30,768 nt of DNA, taken from positions 1 to 30,768 of the IMG/VR virus record IMGVR_UViG_3300021087_000054. One strand, written 5' to 3'. Both the position numbers and the translations under genes were made by a program. The first letter of the stretch is position 1; each line of letters opens with the position of its first letter. Below the pieces are notes generated by a model. That model made no database searches, was not told where the DNA came from, and saw nothing but the letters and a program-made list of their open reading frames with translations. The stretch comes from a virus. Positions 1-6,844 of the stretch are shown in pieces.

Positions 1-292
1 CAAATGTAAATCCTGCAGGTATTACGTAATCAGTTCCGTTTATGTTGTAGGTCCAATCTTTTGTGACAGTCCAGTTTCTTGTTGATAGTATCCACATTAA
101 TATACCTTTAAAAAATCCTATGTCTTTTGTTTCTATTTTAATTGGTTGCATTTGTGGAAATTCTGCATATGTAAATTCTACTTTAGGTGGTTTTCTTTTA
201 TCTAATACATTTATAAGCCAACCTATTAGAATAAAGACAATCACTAAAGTCCATTGCCAAAATTTTATTGCAAGTGCTACTATAAATTCCAT
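1..292 (-). CDS. Membrane-anchored DUF1353-like protein (3' end outside window)
   Basis: The gene starts at the ATG at 292, with an AGAGG ribosome site just upstream, and stays open to the window edge (97 codons visible). Residues about 5-25 form one hydrophobic segment (LVIVFILIGWLI) after a short N-terminus, so it is probably a membrane protein. From about residue 72 the sequence NWTVTKDWTYNI...DYVIPAGFTF matches the opening of the DUF1353 family, which typically has a strand pair followed by a VPAGFxTD motif; the TD part falls outside the window. DUF1353 proteins are common small phage proteins of unknown function. Its position downstream of the spanins and M15 peptidase suggests a lysis-associated role, but that is inference. 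A late-type box at 321-327 precedes it. Confidence 0.6.
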   Translation of the reverse strand, partial: MEFIVALAIKFWQWTLVIVFILIGWLINVLDKRKPPKVEFTYAEFPQMQPIKIETKDIGFFKGILMWILSTRNWTVTKDWTYNINGTDYVIPAGFTF

Positions 293-320
293 GTTTTCCT
301 CTGTTAATTAACTATGTAGT

Positions 321-327
321 TATTTAT
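321..327 (-). promoter_or_regulatory. T4-late-promoter-like box for the DUF1353-like gene
   Basis: Minus-strand GATAAATAA lies 28 nt upstream of the ATG at 292. It resembles the T4 late -10 element TATAAATA, which is read by a gp55-type sigma factor and needs no -35. The same box recurs before many genes in this window. Confidence 0.5.
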
Positions 328-331
328 CTGA

Positions 332-538
332 TTATTCTTCTCTAATTATGTACTTAATTGGTTGATCTGATTTAACAACAACGTATTTTTCAGTTTCCAT
401 ATTTTTAAATGTAATATGGTTAGGTTTAATTTCATTAAATTTACGAACTTTTAATGTAGTTTCACTGCCTTCAAACCAATAAGTCAGTTCTGCAGGATAA
501 CCTACAATCCAATACCATATGTTAATTAGAATCTTCAT
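332..538 (-). CDS. Small conserved T4-like phage protein of unknown function
   Basis: This 68-aa protein begins MKILINIWYWIVGYP and is rich in aromatic residues. A hydrophobic N-terminal stretch is followed by a mixed beta-like region with basic and acidic residues. The start lies inside the last codons of the o-spanin gene (17-nt overlap), so it is probably translationally coupled to the spanin pair. I recall similar short proteins with an N-terminal INxWYWxVGYP motif in T4-like cyanophages, but no function is known to me. The N-terminal stretch is too short and interrupted to call a clear transmembrane holin. It could be an additional lysis-cassette member. Confidence 0.6.
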   Translation of the reverse strand: MKILINIWYWIVGYPAELTYWFEGSETTLKVRKFNEIKPNHITFKNMETEKYVVVKSDQPIKYIIREE

Positions 539-887
539 CTGTCTCGTAATATTTTTTATATTCTTCTAGTAAGTTAGTTGTTTCTTGTAATTTTTGTCTT
601 ATTTGTGCAAAGTTTTTCGCAAGTACTTGAAAGTCTTTGTCTGTTAAACCAAACAGCACAGGATCTATACCTGCCGCTTCTAATTTAGCAAATACTTCTT
701 CTGCATTTTCACTTGTAATAATAATCCATTTAACTTGTTCTAGTTCTAATGCTGTTGGCATTGGGTAGTCTAATTTTTCTCTTGGTTTCTCAATTGAGAA
801 TATTTTAATTTTCTTCTCACCACCTATACTGCAACCAGTAAGGAAAACAATTAATGCTATTGCAAATATTTTATTGATATGGTACAT
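522..887 (-). CDS. Outer-membrane spanin lipoprotein (o-spanin, Rz1-like)
   Basis: The 121-aa product has a short basic N-terminus, a hydrophobic stretch and a lipobox ending LTGC (Cys19), so it should be a signal-peptidase-II lipoprotein. The mature part is hydrophilic and predicted helical, rich in Glu, Lys and Gln near its C-terminus. The gene starts inside the end of the gene coding for a single-pass, coiled-coil inner-membrane protein (17-nt overlap, different frame). That is the classic overlapping Rz/Rz1 arrangement. Spanins join the inner and outer membranes in the last step of lysis of Gram-negative hosts. The mature length is longer than lambda Rz1 and it is not proline-rich, so the assignment rests on lipobox plus gene order, not on homology. 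Confidence 0.7.
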   Translation of the reverse strand: MYHINKIFAIALIVFLTGCSIGGEKKIKIFSIEKPREKLDYPMPTALELEQVKWIIITSENAEEVFAKLEAAGIDPVLFGLTDKDFQVLAKNFAQIRQKLQETTNLLEEYKKYYETDEDSN

Positions 888-1344
888 AACTTGGGTTTGC
901 TAACGCCGGGCATTCCGGGTTAATCTCACTTTTCTTTGTTGCTTTTAATTCTTCTTCTGTGTGTTCAGCACCTGAGGCCAATTCTAAACATCTTGCGGCA
1001 TTTTTAGCACCTTTGTTTATAATTCTTTCAACTGCTTCTGTTCTGTCTATTGCAAGTTTACCTACATCTCTATTTTTTTTGGTAAATCTTTTGTCTAAGT
1101 CTTGTAGATCTTTTTTGAAAGTTTGTATTAGTACATTTAATTTCTTATTACTTTCCAATATTGCTGTGAAGTCTTCTTTTTGTTGTTCTAATACTTTGTT
1201 TTGTTCGGTGATAGCAGTTTCTAACTTGAATTGATTTGCCTTAAGGATGGCGTTGTCTGATCGTAGTTTCATTACGTACATTCCTGCACCCGCAATACTA
1301 CTGATTATTAGAACTGCAAAAATTAATCTTATACTTCCAAACAT
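871..1344 (-). CDS. Inner-membrane spanin subunit (i-spanin, Rz-like)
   Basis: I take the ATG at 1344, preceded by a GGTG Shine-Dalgarno-like sequence, rather than the in-frame GTG at 1368 that overlaps the zinc-ribbon gene. The 157-aa product has one N-terminal transmembrane segment (residues about 5-25) followed by a long, charged, heptad-like coiled coil (about 30-100) with many Lys, Glu and Gln. The C-terminal part holds two cysteines (Cys119 and Cys145). This single-anchor plus periplasmic coiled-coil layout is that of i-spanins. The next gene is a lipoprotein that starts within its 3' end, as in lambda Rz/Rz1. The cysteines could allow covalent dimers, which is speculative. Confidence 0.7.
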   Translation of the reverse strand: MFGSIRLIFAVLIISSIAGAGMYVMKLRSDNAILKANQFKLETAITEQNKVLEQQKEDFTAILESNKKLNVLIQTFKKDLQDLDKRFTKKNRDVGKLAIDRTEAVERIINKGAKNAARCLELASGAEHTEEELKATKKSEINPECPALANPSYVPYQ

Positions 1345-1345
1345 T

Positions 1346-1477
1346 TTATTCGCACCTACAATGAACACATACTATAATTTCATATGTTCTACCATCATAA
1401 TCGGTCTCAGTTTCTTTTAAGACCTCACCACAATGTGCTTTTCGACCACAATTATTACAATATTGCTCTTCTTTCAT
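1346..1477 (-). CDS. 43-aa zinc-ribbon microprotein
   Basis: A short reading frame from ATG 1477 encodes 43 residues with CNNC (Cys7, Cys10) near the N-terminus and CVHCRC (Cys37, Cys40, Cys42) at the C-terminus, plus Cys16. The paired CxxC knuckles about 27 residues apart are what a minimal zinc ribbon needs. The stop codon lies one base before the i-spanin start, so the gene fits tightly in the lysis operon. No Shine-Dalgarno is visible; a late-type box ends 8 nt before the ATG, so the message may be nearly leaderless. The function is unknown. The tight fit between its neighbours and the regular cysteine pairs argue that it is real. Confidence 0.65.
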   Translation of the reverse strand: MKEEQYCNNCGRKAHCGEVLKETETDYDGRTYEIIVCVHCRCE

Positions 1478-1485
1478 TATGTATG

Positions 1486-1492
1486 TATTTAT
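1486..1492 (-). promoter_or_regulatory. T4-late-like box abutting the zinc-ribbon gene
   Basis: Minus-strand AATAAATAC lies only 8 nt before the ATG at 1477. If a T4-like late start site lies about 6 nt after the box, the transcript would have a leader of roughly 3 nt. This box would drive the zinc-ribbon, spanin and 68-aa genes. Confidence 0.45.
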
Positions 1493-1495
1493 TTG

Positions 1496-1957
1496 TTATT
1501 CTACCAGGTCTGGTTTATAAACAGTTTTGCCATCTTCTTTAATAGCTCGTAGACGTTGCATACGGTTTGCTCCACGATTATAACTGACGTGAACCCACCC
1601 TGAATCGGGTATTTCGGGGTTATGATATTCTAAAATTACTTGGTCGAAAGTACAATTATCTGAAATCCATTGAGCTACATAACGATTACCTGTGCCTGGA
1701 CATTCAATATCAGCCGCTTTACCTTCACAATGTTGAGATTTCCAAGAACCACCAATGGATTTGTTTAATACTACTCCTCTATAACCTGAATTAATTGCTA
1801 TTGGACCAAAATGTTCTCTAACTGGCTGAAGAACCATCTCACATAGAGCTTTCATATTTTCTATATGTTCATCTGTAGGGGTATTATCAATATTTTGACG
1901 TATTGCTGTTTGACTTCTTGTAAATTCTTCTGTTGTAAAATTAGCTGATAGTTTCAT
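1496..1957 (-). CDS. Peptidase M15 family protein, probable endolysin
   Basis: The 153-aa protein carries the zinc-peptidase signature of the M15 (D-Ala-D-Ala carboxypeptidase/L-Ala-D-Glu endopeptidase) family: a SxHxxGxAxD motif at about 74-83 (His76, Asp83 as zinc ligands) and a second WVHVS motif with His123. Glu110 precedes the second motif where the family has its acidic catalytic residue. The N-terminal segment SANFTTEEFTRSQ also matches this family. There is no signal peptide, so a holin or other route would be needed to reach the murein. It lies directly upstream of the spanin genes, which supports a lysis role; a virion-borne murein hydrolase is the alternative. It overlaps the preceding gene by 17 nt. 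Confidence 0.85.
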   Translation of the reverse strand: MKLSANFTTEEFTRSQTAIRQNIDNTPTDEHIENMKALCEMVLQPVREHFGPIAINSGYRGVVLNKSIGGSWKSQHCEGKAADIECPGTGNRYVAQWISDNCTFDQVILEYHNPEIPDSGWVHVSYNRGANRMQRLRAIKEDGKTVYKPDLVE

Positions 1958-2669
1958 ATTTTTTCTTAAGCACTATACAAAAGTTCTTATTTTCAAGAAC
2001 GTATTTGTTTCCGTATATAGATATATTATAGTCTCCTATATACTTACTCAAGAAAATTATTTCGGGAAATTTATTGAATTCATAGGATTCTTTAATTGAT
2101 TTTAGTACTTCTTTAGTATTACCATAATCCAAAAATTCAAAAAATATTGGATCATGACGTCTTTTTTTAAAGATTAATGTTGTGTCTTCTAAAATTATAT
2201 CGTCTACATAACTATCTTTAAAGAAATTTTTATAATTCTCCATAGGAGCTTCTTGTATTGCTGTTTCGTATGCAGTTGGATCAAATGGAATAACTTCATC
2301 TAAAGTTTTTTCGTCTGCAGGTATACTTTTGAAATTTTTGTAGTATCTAAATCTAAATTCTTTTAAGTTTGTTAATTTTCCAATACCATCTAATAGTTCT
2401 GAAACTTGTTTTGCAACTTGATTGTTTCTTTCTAATTCTACAAATACTCTATATTTGCCATCAGCTTGTTCTCCACTAGATTTGTCAGCATCTAGTACGA
2501 AATTATATCCTTTTTCTATAAAATTTACTAAATCTATTGCAGGTTGTTCTCCTAGAACTGAAAAACTAGTGACTACTATGTCTTTGTCGTCACCCATCTT
2601 AGATTTAAATGAGTCAATTTCAAATATACTGTCAGTAGTAAACTCTAAATCGTTTTTTTGAAGGCCCAT
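1941..2669 (-). CDS. Unrecognised T4-like phage protein (242 aa)
   Basis: I do not recognise a family. The protein is 242 aa, soluble-looking, with a first half of alternating strand and helix character, a middle acidic linker (about 115-150), and a C-terminal half rich in Phe, Tyr, Ile and Lys. There is no signal peptide or membrane segment. Its start codon overlaps the stop of the preceding 173-aa gene (TAATG), and its 3' end overlaps the M15 peptidase gene by 17 nt, so the three are very likely translated from one message. The late-type box upstream of the 173-aa gene suggests late expression and perhaps a virion or assembly role. Confidence 0.6.
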   Translation of the reverse strand: MGLQKNDLEFTTDSIFEIDSFKSKMGDDKDIVVTSFSVLGEQPAIDLVNFIEKGYNFVLDADKSSGEQADGKYRVFVELERNNQVAKQVSELLDGIGKLTNLKEFRFRYYKNFKSIPADEKTLDEVIPFDPTAYETAIQEAPMENYKNFFKDSYVDDIILEDTTLIFKKRRHDPIFFEFLDYGNTKEVLKSIKESYEFNKFPEIIFLSKYIGDYNISIYGNKYVLENKNFCIVLKKKYETIS

Positions 2670-3190
2670 TAAAATGTCTCTGTGTCTGCAGTAGGTTCTG
2701 TTGTTTCAGGTGGTGCTGGTTGTTCTTGTGGTACTTCTTCTGCTGTTGCTGGTTCTTGTGCATACAATTGTTCTTGTTCGTAACCACTATATATGCTTCG
2801 AATTAATTCTTTTGGCATTAAAATTTCTACTAACCAAATAGGAGCCTTGTCTAGTTTACCTTTTTTAGTTCCTGTTCTAAGATCTCCTGGTTCTAAAACT
2901 TGTCTAGGGACAATAAGTTGATCTTTTTTGTAATATACTTTACATTCGTAGTCTGTTAGTCTTTTACCACCTGCAGGATCAGGCATTTTGCTTCTAGGCC
3001 ACATAAAAGTACATGATACAAAGTGTCTTTTGATTACTGGTCCAGCGGCTAATTCACCATCTTGCCAGTTATCATAAACATATAGGTCTAATTCATCAAG
3101 TACTCGTTCAAAGTCTTTAAGTACCGTGAATTGAGTGTCTTGATCAAATACATTTTGTACTGCTTTTACTACATCTACTGTATCTTGCAT
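2669..3190 (-). CDS. Unrecognised late protein with Pro/Glu/Thr-rich tail (173 aa)
   Basis: The N-terminal 130 residues look globular. They begin with a helix (QDTVDVVKAVQNVFDQ) and include a basic MWPRSKMPDPAGGKR stretch. The last 40 residues are low-complexity, rich in Pro, Glu, Thr and Ala, and probably disordered. A clear Shine-Dalgarno (AAGGGA) and a late-type box (3208-3214) precede the ATG. It is first in a three-gene late unit with the 242-aa protein and the M15 peptidase. I have the impression that such proteins recur in marine T4-like phages without a function; a structural role is possible but not shown. Confidence 0.6.
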   Translation of the reverse strand: MQDTVDVVKAVQNVFDQDTQFTVLKDFERVLDELDLYVYDNWQDGELAAGPVIKRHFVSCTFMWPRSKMPDPAGGKRLTDYECKVYYKKDQLIVPRQVLEPGDLRTGTKKGKLDKAPIWLVEILMPKELIRSIYSGYEQEQLYAQEPATAEEVPQEQPAPPETTEPTADTETF

Positions 3191-3207
3191 ATAAGGTCCC
3201 TTTTTTA

Positions 3208-3214
3208 TATTTAT
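3208..3214 (-). promoter_or_regulatory. T4-late-like box for the 173-aa/242-aa/M15 unit
   Basis: Minus-strand GATAAATATAAAAAAGGGA lies 17 nt upstream of the ATG at 3190. It combines a late box with a strong purine-rich ribosome site. Confidence 0.5.
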
Positions 3215-3221
3215 CTAAAGA

Positions 3222-3536
3222 CTAGTTTCTTCTTATAAGGTGAAAACCATATATAGTAGGGCAAGGACCACTAATTTCACCAGGTTTTAAGTTGTCTAAA
3301 TACGTTATAAAATCTTTATCCATTTTACTAGCCAGAAAAGTTCCTAAATTTCCATTGTTTGCCTTACCACTAGGGCAATCACTATAAATTTTTGCGGCTT
3401 GATCAAAGGTATACTTGCCTGTTCTTATTTCTTCACTAATTGCACCAGCTAAAAACAATGCTTCTTCCCTACACATTGTTCTTGTAGAACTTACTGCTTC
3501 TGTATGGCTTACTAATATGTGACTTGCTCTATACAT
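3222..3536 (-). CDS. Parvulin-type (PpiC/rotamase) peptidyl-prolyl isomerase
   Basis: This 104-aa protein spans a single parvulin domain. Family hallmarks are the N-terminal RASHILVSH, the central FDQAAKIYSDCPSG followed by NNGNLGTF, and the C-terminal LKPGEISGPCPTIYGFHLI. Both conserved histidines of the fold (in SHILVSH and GFHLI) are present, and a Cys sits where Pin1-type enzymes have theirs (SDCPSG). There is no signal peptide or chaperone arm, unlike SurA or PrsA, so it is a cytoplasmic stand-alone domain. The start overlaps the SET-domain gene's stop by one base (TAATG), so the two are probably translationally coupled. Prolyl isomerases help protein folding; the giant fibre proteins of this phage are possible clients, which is inference. 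Confidence 0.9.
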   Translation of the reverse strand: MYRASHILVSHTEAVSSTRTMCREEALFLAGAISEEIRTGKYTFDQAAKIYSDCPSGKANNGNLGTFLASKMDKDFITYLDNLKPGEISGPCPTIYGFHLIRRN

Positions 3537-3856
3537 TAATCTCCTTTTTCATCAAAGTCCTGATATAATGTATATTTTGCTGTTAATTCTTCACCAGCTT
3601 TAATGTCTCTAATTGTTATAAGGTATTTTACAGGTAATTGGTGCCAGTAACCTTTAGTGTTTTTACAATTAGGGTTATCTGAATGATTATAAAAGGCTCC
3701 AAGAGCTGTTCTAATGTAACCATGAGGGAAATTTTTATTTTCTACATGAACTATTCCTAAGACAGTGTCTGAATCAAAGTCTTTTGTAGCAAATAGTCCT
3801 AGTCCTTGGACGTTAGAAGGTTTGATTGTAAGGCCATCTGGTAGTGGTTTGTACAT
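3536..3856 (-). CDS. SET-domain protein, putative lysine methyltransferase
   Basis: The 106-aa protein has the SET-domain core in order: an N-terminal VQGLGLFATKDF strand (about 16-27), the pseudoknot motif FYNHSDNPNC (55-64, the NHSxxPNC signature that binds S-adenosylmethionine), and IRDIKAGEELTAKY (about 82-95) ending in the conserved catalytic Tyr95. It lacks pre-SET and post-SET zinc regions and is near the minimal domain length. SET enzymes methylate lysines in proteins, mostly in eukaryotes; bacterial and phage copies are known but their targets are poorly understood. An AAGGA ribosome site precedes the start. The overlap with the parvulin gene suggests joint action on a protein target, which is speculative. 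Confidence 0.85.
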   Translation of the reverse strand: MYKPLPDGLTIKPSNVQGLGLFATKDFDSDTVLGIVHVENKNFPHGYIRTALGAFYNHSDNPNCKNTKGYWHQLPVKYLITIRDIKAGEELTAKYTLYQDFDEKGD

Positions 3857-3872
3857 TTATATTAATCCTTAA

Positions 3873-3956
3873 TTAAAATGTTATAATAACGAATACCGCA
3901 ATGGCAATTACTAAACCAATTGCAATCATACCGGCAATCGTATAAATTCTATTCAT
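3873..3956 (-). CDS. 27-aa single-span membrane microprotein
   Basis: A short frame encodes MNRIYTIAG followed by about 17 residues of Ile, Val, Ala and Phe, which make one clear transmembrane helix; the product ends at ITF. The start codon overlaps the ThyX stop (ATGAATAG), a typical coupling arrangement, and it fills an otherwise empty gap of 92 nt before the SET gene. The coding gap, coupled start and perfect helix length support it. Function is unknown. Possible roles are a holin-like or inhibitor peptide, or a membrane tag for a host complex; none is shown by sequence. Confidence 0.5.
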   Translation of the reverse strand: MNRIYTIAGMIAIGLVIAIAVFVIITF

Positions 3957-4581
3957 CATCTTTTAAGTATTTCCAACTTATAGGAAAGTATTTACTACAC
4001 TCATCAGAAATTTGATCGCAAATGTCTCTCGTTTCTTTCTGCACATCAGGTTTACACCTAAGGTTGCATACTCTAGCAAACGCATATAAACTTCCAGACC
4101 AATACCATTCAGTCATCATTGATTGAGGTAAAATCATTCGAGCTTGTTCAGGTGCAATACCTTTATCAATAAAAGAATTATATAAAATTAAACATTGTTC
4201 CATAGCTGTTTCGTAAACGTGCTGTAATGTAGGATCAAGATTAATTTCTCCAGCAGATCCTTGTTTAGAATTTACTGGACGACCTCTCCAAACTTCTGGT
4301 TTAAATAATTCAGGTGGATAATCTACGTAACGTCTACTAACTTCGTTCCATATTAAACCTACCTGATGTTTAACAAGTTGTCTTGCAACAAATACTGGTG
4401 CTTTAATTCTAAATTGTAAAGATGCGTGTCCGAAAGGTGACCAATGATTATGTTTAGCCAAGAATGCAATTAGTTTTTCATCTTTAGCCTCAAATTGTTC
4501 TTTAGTTTTTGCATAAGATACTCTAGCGGCATTTACAACCGTTAAGTCAGTACCCATTTTATCTACTAATTCAACCTGCAT
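3949..4581 (-). CDS. thyX: Flavin-dependent thymidylate synthase
   Basis: ThyX makes dTMP from dUMP using FAD, NADPH and methylene-tetrahydrofolate, supplying phage DNA synthesis. I choose the ATG at 4581 because AAAAGGA sits 9 nt before it, while the upstream in-frame ATG at 4590 directly abuts that site. The 210-aa product shows the fold-defining HNHWSPFGH segment (about 44-52), the ARQLVKHQ-GLIWNEVSRRY region (about 66-85) that replaces the canonical RHRxxSxNExSxRY motif, and a C-terminal RMILPQ and LR-C segment. The NExSxRY half is intact, but the RHR and Ser half is altered (KHQ, no Ser). The start overlaps the PurF stop by 11 nt, so the two nucleotide genes are coupled. Confidence 0.92.
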   Translation of the reverse strand: MQVELVDKMGTDLTVVNAARVSYAKTKEQFEAKDEKLIAFLAKHNHWSPFGHASLQFRIKAPVFVARQLVKHQVGLIWNEVSRRYVDYPPELFKPEVWRGRPVNSKQGSAGEINLDPTLQHVYETAMEQCLILYNSFIDKGIAPEQARMILPQSMMTEWYWSGSLYAFARVCNLRCKPDVQKETRDICDQISDECSKYFPISWKYLKDDE

Positions 4582-5929
4582 ATAATTCATTCCTTTTTTG
4601 AACTGGATAATTATTGGTAAAACAAGCATCACAGAAACCTTTACCTTGTACGGCTTTATGTAAACCGTCGACTGAAATATATTCTAATGAATCAGCACCT
4701 ATAAATTCTTTAATTTCTTTTATATTACTATCTCCAGCTATAAGTTCTTGTCTGTTTGGTGTATCAATGCCATACCAACATGGTCCTGTGACTGGTGGAG
4801 ATGCAATACGCATATGAATTTTTTTAGCACCAGCTTTTTTTATCATTTTTATAATTTTTTTAGCAGTAGTTCCTCTAACAATGGAGTCATCTATAACGGT
4901 AACTGTTTTATTTTCAAATAATCGCATAGCACTATGTTTTAATTTTACACCTAAGTCACGTATTTCTTGTTTAGGCTGTATAAATGTTCGTCCTATGTAG
5001 TGACTTCGTGTAAGTCCTAGTTCAAAAGGGATTTTTGATTGGTTAGCATATCCAAGTGCAGATATTAATCCTGAATCAGGTACTGGAACAACCATATCAG
5101 ACTCAACATAAGTTTCTTTTGCTAATTGTTTGCCTATTCTTTTACGAACATCATATACTAATTGATTATCTATAATAGAATCGGGTCTAGAAAAATAAAT
5201 GTGTTCAAATATACAAAAATGTTTTTTAACTTTTTTATCTAAATGATATGTTTCTTTTTTTACTGTTGTTTCTTTACTGAATACTATAACTTCTCCAGGT
5301 TCAACGTTTTTAATGTCTGTTGCACCGATTAAATCAAGTGAACAACTCTCAGATGCTACTGCATAACCTTGTTTATAACGACCTACCATTAATGGACGAA
5401 AGCCATTACTATCTCTAGCAACAACTAATTTATTATCCATTAATGCTACTATGCAAAATGCACCATTTACTAGATTTAATACTTTAAGTAAACGATTAAT
5501 AGGGGTTGTTCCTTTTGTACGGGCCAATAAGTGTGGAACAATTTCTGTATCGGTAGATGTTTGAAATATTGCACCGTCTTTTCTTAATTTATCTCGCCAA
5601 TATACTGAATCAGTAAAATCTCCATTATGAGAAATAGCAAAACCACCAAAATCTAAATTATAAAATAAAGGTTGTACATTATTTTTACCTGTGCCGCCAG
5701 TAGTACTGTATCTAACGTGTCCTATAGCTACATTACCGGGAAGGTTTTCAATAATTCTGTTTTTACTAAAAATATGATCAACTAATCCGTAAGCATTTTG
5801 AAAATGAAACTCTTTATCGTATGAAATAATACCAGCACCTTCTTGACCTCGGTGTTGTAAAGCATGAATTCCGAGTACTGCAATTTTAGAAGCCTCTGGA
5901 ACATTATATATTCCAACTATTCCGCACAT
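4571..5929 (-). CDS. purF: Amidophosphoribosyltransferase, [4Fe-4S] type
   Basis: PurF catalyses the first committed step of purine synthesis, glutamine plus PRPP to phosphoribosylamine. The 452-aa protein begins MCGIVGIY, giving an N-terminal Cys nucleophile after Met removal with no propeptide. The glutaminase part has LQHRGQEGAGI and IGHVRYSTTG. The phosphoribosyltransferase part has the PRPP loop VIDDSIVRGTT (345-355). Cys239 (KHFCIFEHIYF), Cys384 (GPCWYGID), Cys433 and Cys436 (FCDAC) match the four cysteines that bind a [4Fe-4S] cluster in the Bacillus-type enzyme. It abuts the clamp-loader gene and overlaps thyX. All visible catalytic motifs are intact, so it looks functional. Phage purine genes are known, but PurF seems among the less common ones. 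Confidence 0.96.
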   Translation of the reverse strand: MCGIVGIYNVPEASKIAVLGIHALQHRGQEGAGIISYDKEFHFQNAYGLVDHIFSKNRIIENLPGNVAIGHVRYSTTGGTGKNNVQPLFYNLDFGGFAISHNGDFTDSVYWRDKLRKDGAIFQTSTDTEIVPHLLARTKGTTPINRLLKVLNLVNGAFCIVALMDNKLVVARDSNGFRPLMVGRYKQGYAVASESCSLDLIGATDIKNVEPGEVIVFSKETTVKKETYHLDKKVKKHFCIFEHIYFSRPDSIIDNQLVYDVRKRIGKQLAKETYVESDMVVPVPDSGLISALGYANQSKIPFELGLTRSHYIGRTFIQPKQEIRDLGVKLKHSAMRLFENKTVTVIDDSIVRGTTAKKIIKMIKKAGAKKIHMRIASPPVTGPCWYGIDTPNRQELIAGDSNIKEIKEFIGADSLEYISVDGLHKAVQGKGFCDACFTNNYPVQKRNELYAG

Positions 5930-6844
5930 TTAGAGATTTTGTAGTTTAATCATTGTTGCAGATAAATTAATTTCGGGATCTGCAACAAATGAATGATCCA
6001 CTAATCCTTGTTTAATAATTAATATTGCTTTTTCTTGTTTTTGTTCTTCACCAAATAAACTAATATTGTCATACAACCACTTATATATGTCTTCTATTTC
6101 ATCTGGTCTTGCTTGACTACATACTAATTTTCTTGCTTCAGCTATTTTACCTGCTTTAAATAACTCAACCATTTGTAATTTGTAATCTAAATCACCTGTA
6201 TCTGCTTTTTGTGGTTCAATTAACTTTCCTTCTTGTGTATTCATTTGTACAGTATTAATACATTTTCTTAAATCAGGATAAGTTGCTTTTACATAAGTGT
6301 CTAATGTGTTAAGATCGGGTGTAATGCCTTCGGACATTAATATTTGTGCCACCCTTGCTGTGAATTCTGTTTGATCAATTCTTTCTATATGAAAACCTTG
6401 ACATCTTGAATGAAGTGCTGGTATAACTCTATTAGGATAGTTACAAGTTAATATGAATCTTGATGTTGTATGATATTCTTCCATTACACCACGCAATGCC
6501 GCCTGTGCATTTGGACTTAAATAATCTGCTTCGTCTAGTAATACTACTTTAAACTCACCAAACGGAATCATTTGTACAAAATTAATGATGTTTGTTCTTA
6601 CTTCGTCTACGGAATTTGTTCTACTTGCATTTATTTCTAATACGTCCAGGTCATTAACTTGTAATTCGTTTAAAAGAACTTTTGCAAGTGTAGTTTTACC
6701 TATACCTGCGGCACCTGAAAATAAAAGATGGGGAATGGTCTTTTCTTTTAACCATTGTTGAACCTGTTTCCTTTGATGATCGTCTCTAAATACGTATTCA
6801 TCAATTGTTTTAGGTCTATATTTTTCTACCCACAACTCTTGCAT
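5930..6844 (-). CDS. 44: Sliding-clamp loader large subunit (T4 gp44-like AAA+ ATPase)
   Basis: This 304-aa AAA+ ATPase loads the DNA polymerase sliding clamp. It opens with LWVEKYRPKTIDEYVF, typical of RFC/gp44 subunits. It has a Walker A GAAGIGKTT (44-52), Walker B VVLLDEAD (to Asp107), the sensor-1 stretch FILTCNY and the SRC arginine-finger motif (146-148). The C-terminal third is the helical collar expected for oligomer formation. Length and motif order match T4 gp44. The partner small subunit (gp62) and clamp (gp45) are not in this window. It sits between the 57-aa membrane-protein gene (TAA and ATG adjacent) and purF (adjacent), so it is part of the early replication and nucleotide operon. 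Confidence 0.94.
   Translation of the reverse strand: MQELWVEKYRPKTIDEYVFRDDHQRKQVQQWLKEKTIPHLLFSGAAGIGKTTLAKVLLNELQVNDLDVLEINASRTNSVDEVRTNIINFVQMIPFGEFKVVLLDEADYLSPNAQAALRGVMEEYHTTSRFILTCNYPNRVIPALHSRCQGFHIERIDQTEFTARVAQILMSEGITPDLNTLDTYVKATYPDLRKCINTVQMNTQEGKLIEPQKADTGDLDYKLQMVELFKAGKIAEARKLVCSQARPDEIEDIYKWLYDNISLFGEEQKQEKAILIIKQGLVDHSFVADPEINLSATMIKLQNL

Noticed and set aside
63-311. Plus-strand open frame of 82 codons at the left edge
   Set aside because: It is antisense to the DUF1353-like gene, whose minus-strand frame has a recognisable domain and a ribosome site.
1345-1368. Upstream GTG start for the i-spanin
   Set aside because: It would overlap the zinc-ribbon gene, and the ATG at 1344 has a better ribosome site and puts the membrane helix at the N-terminus.
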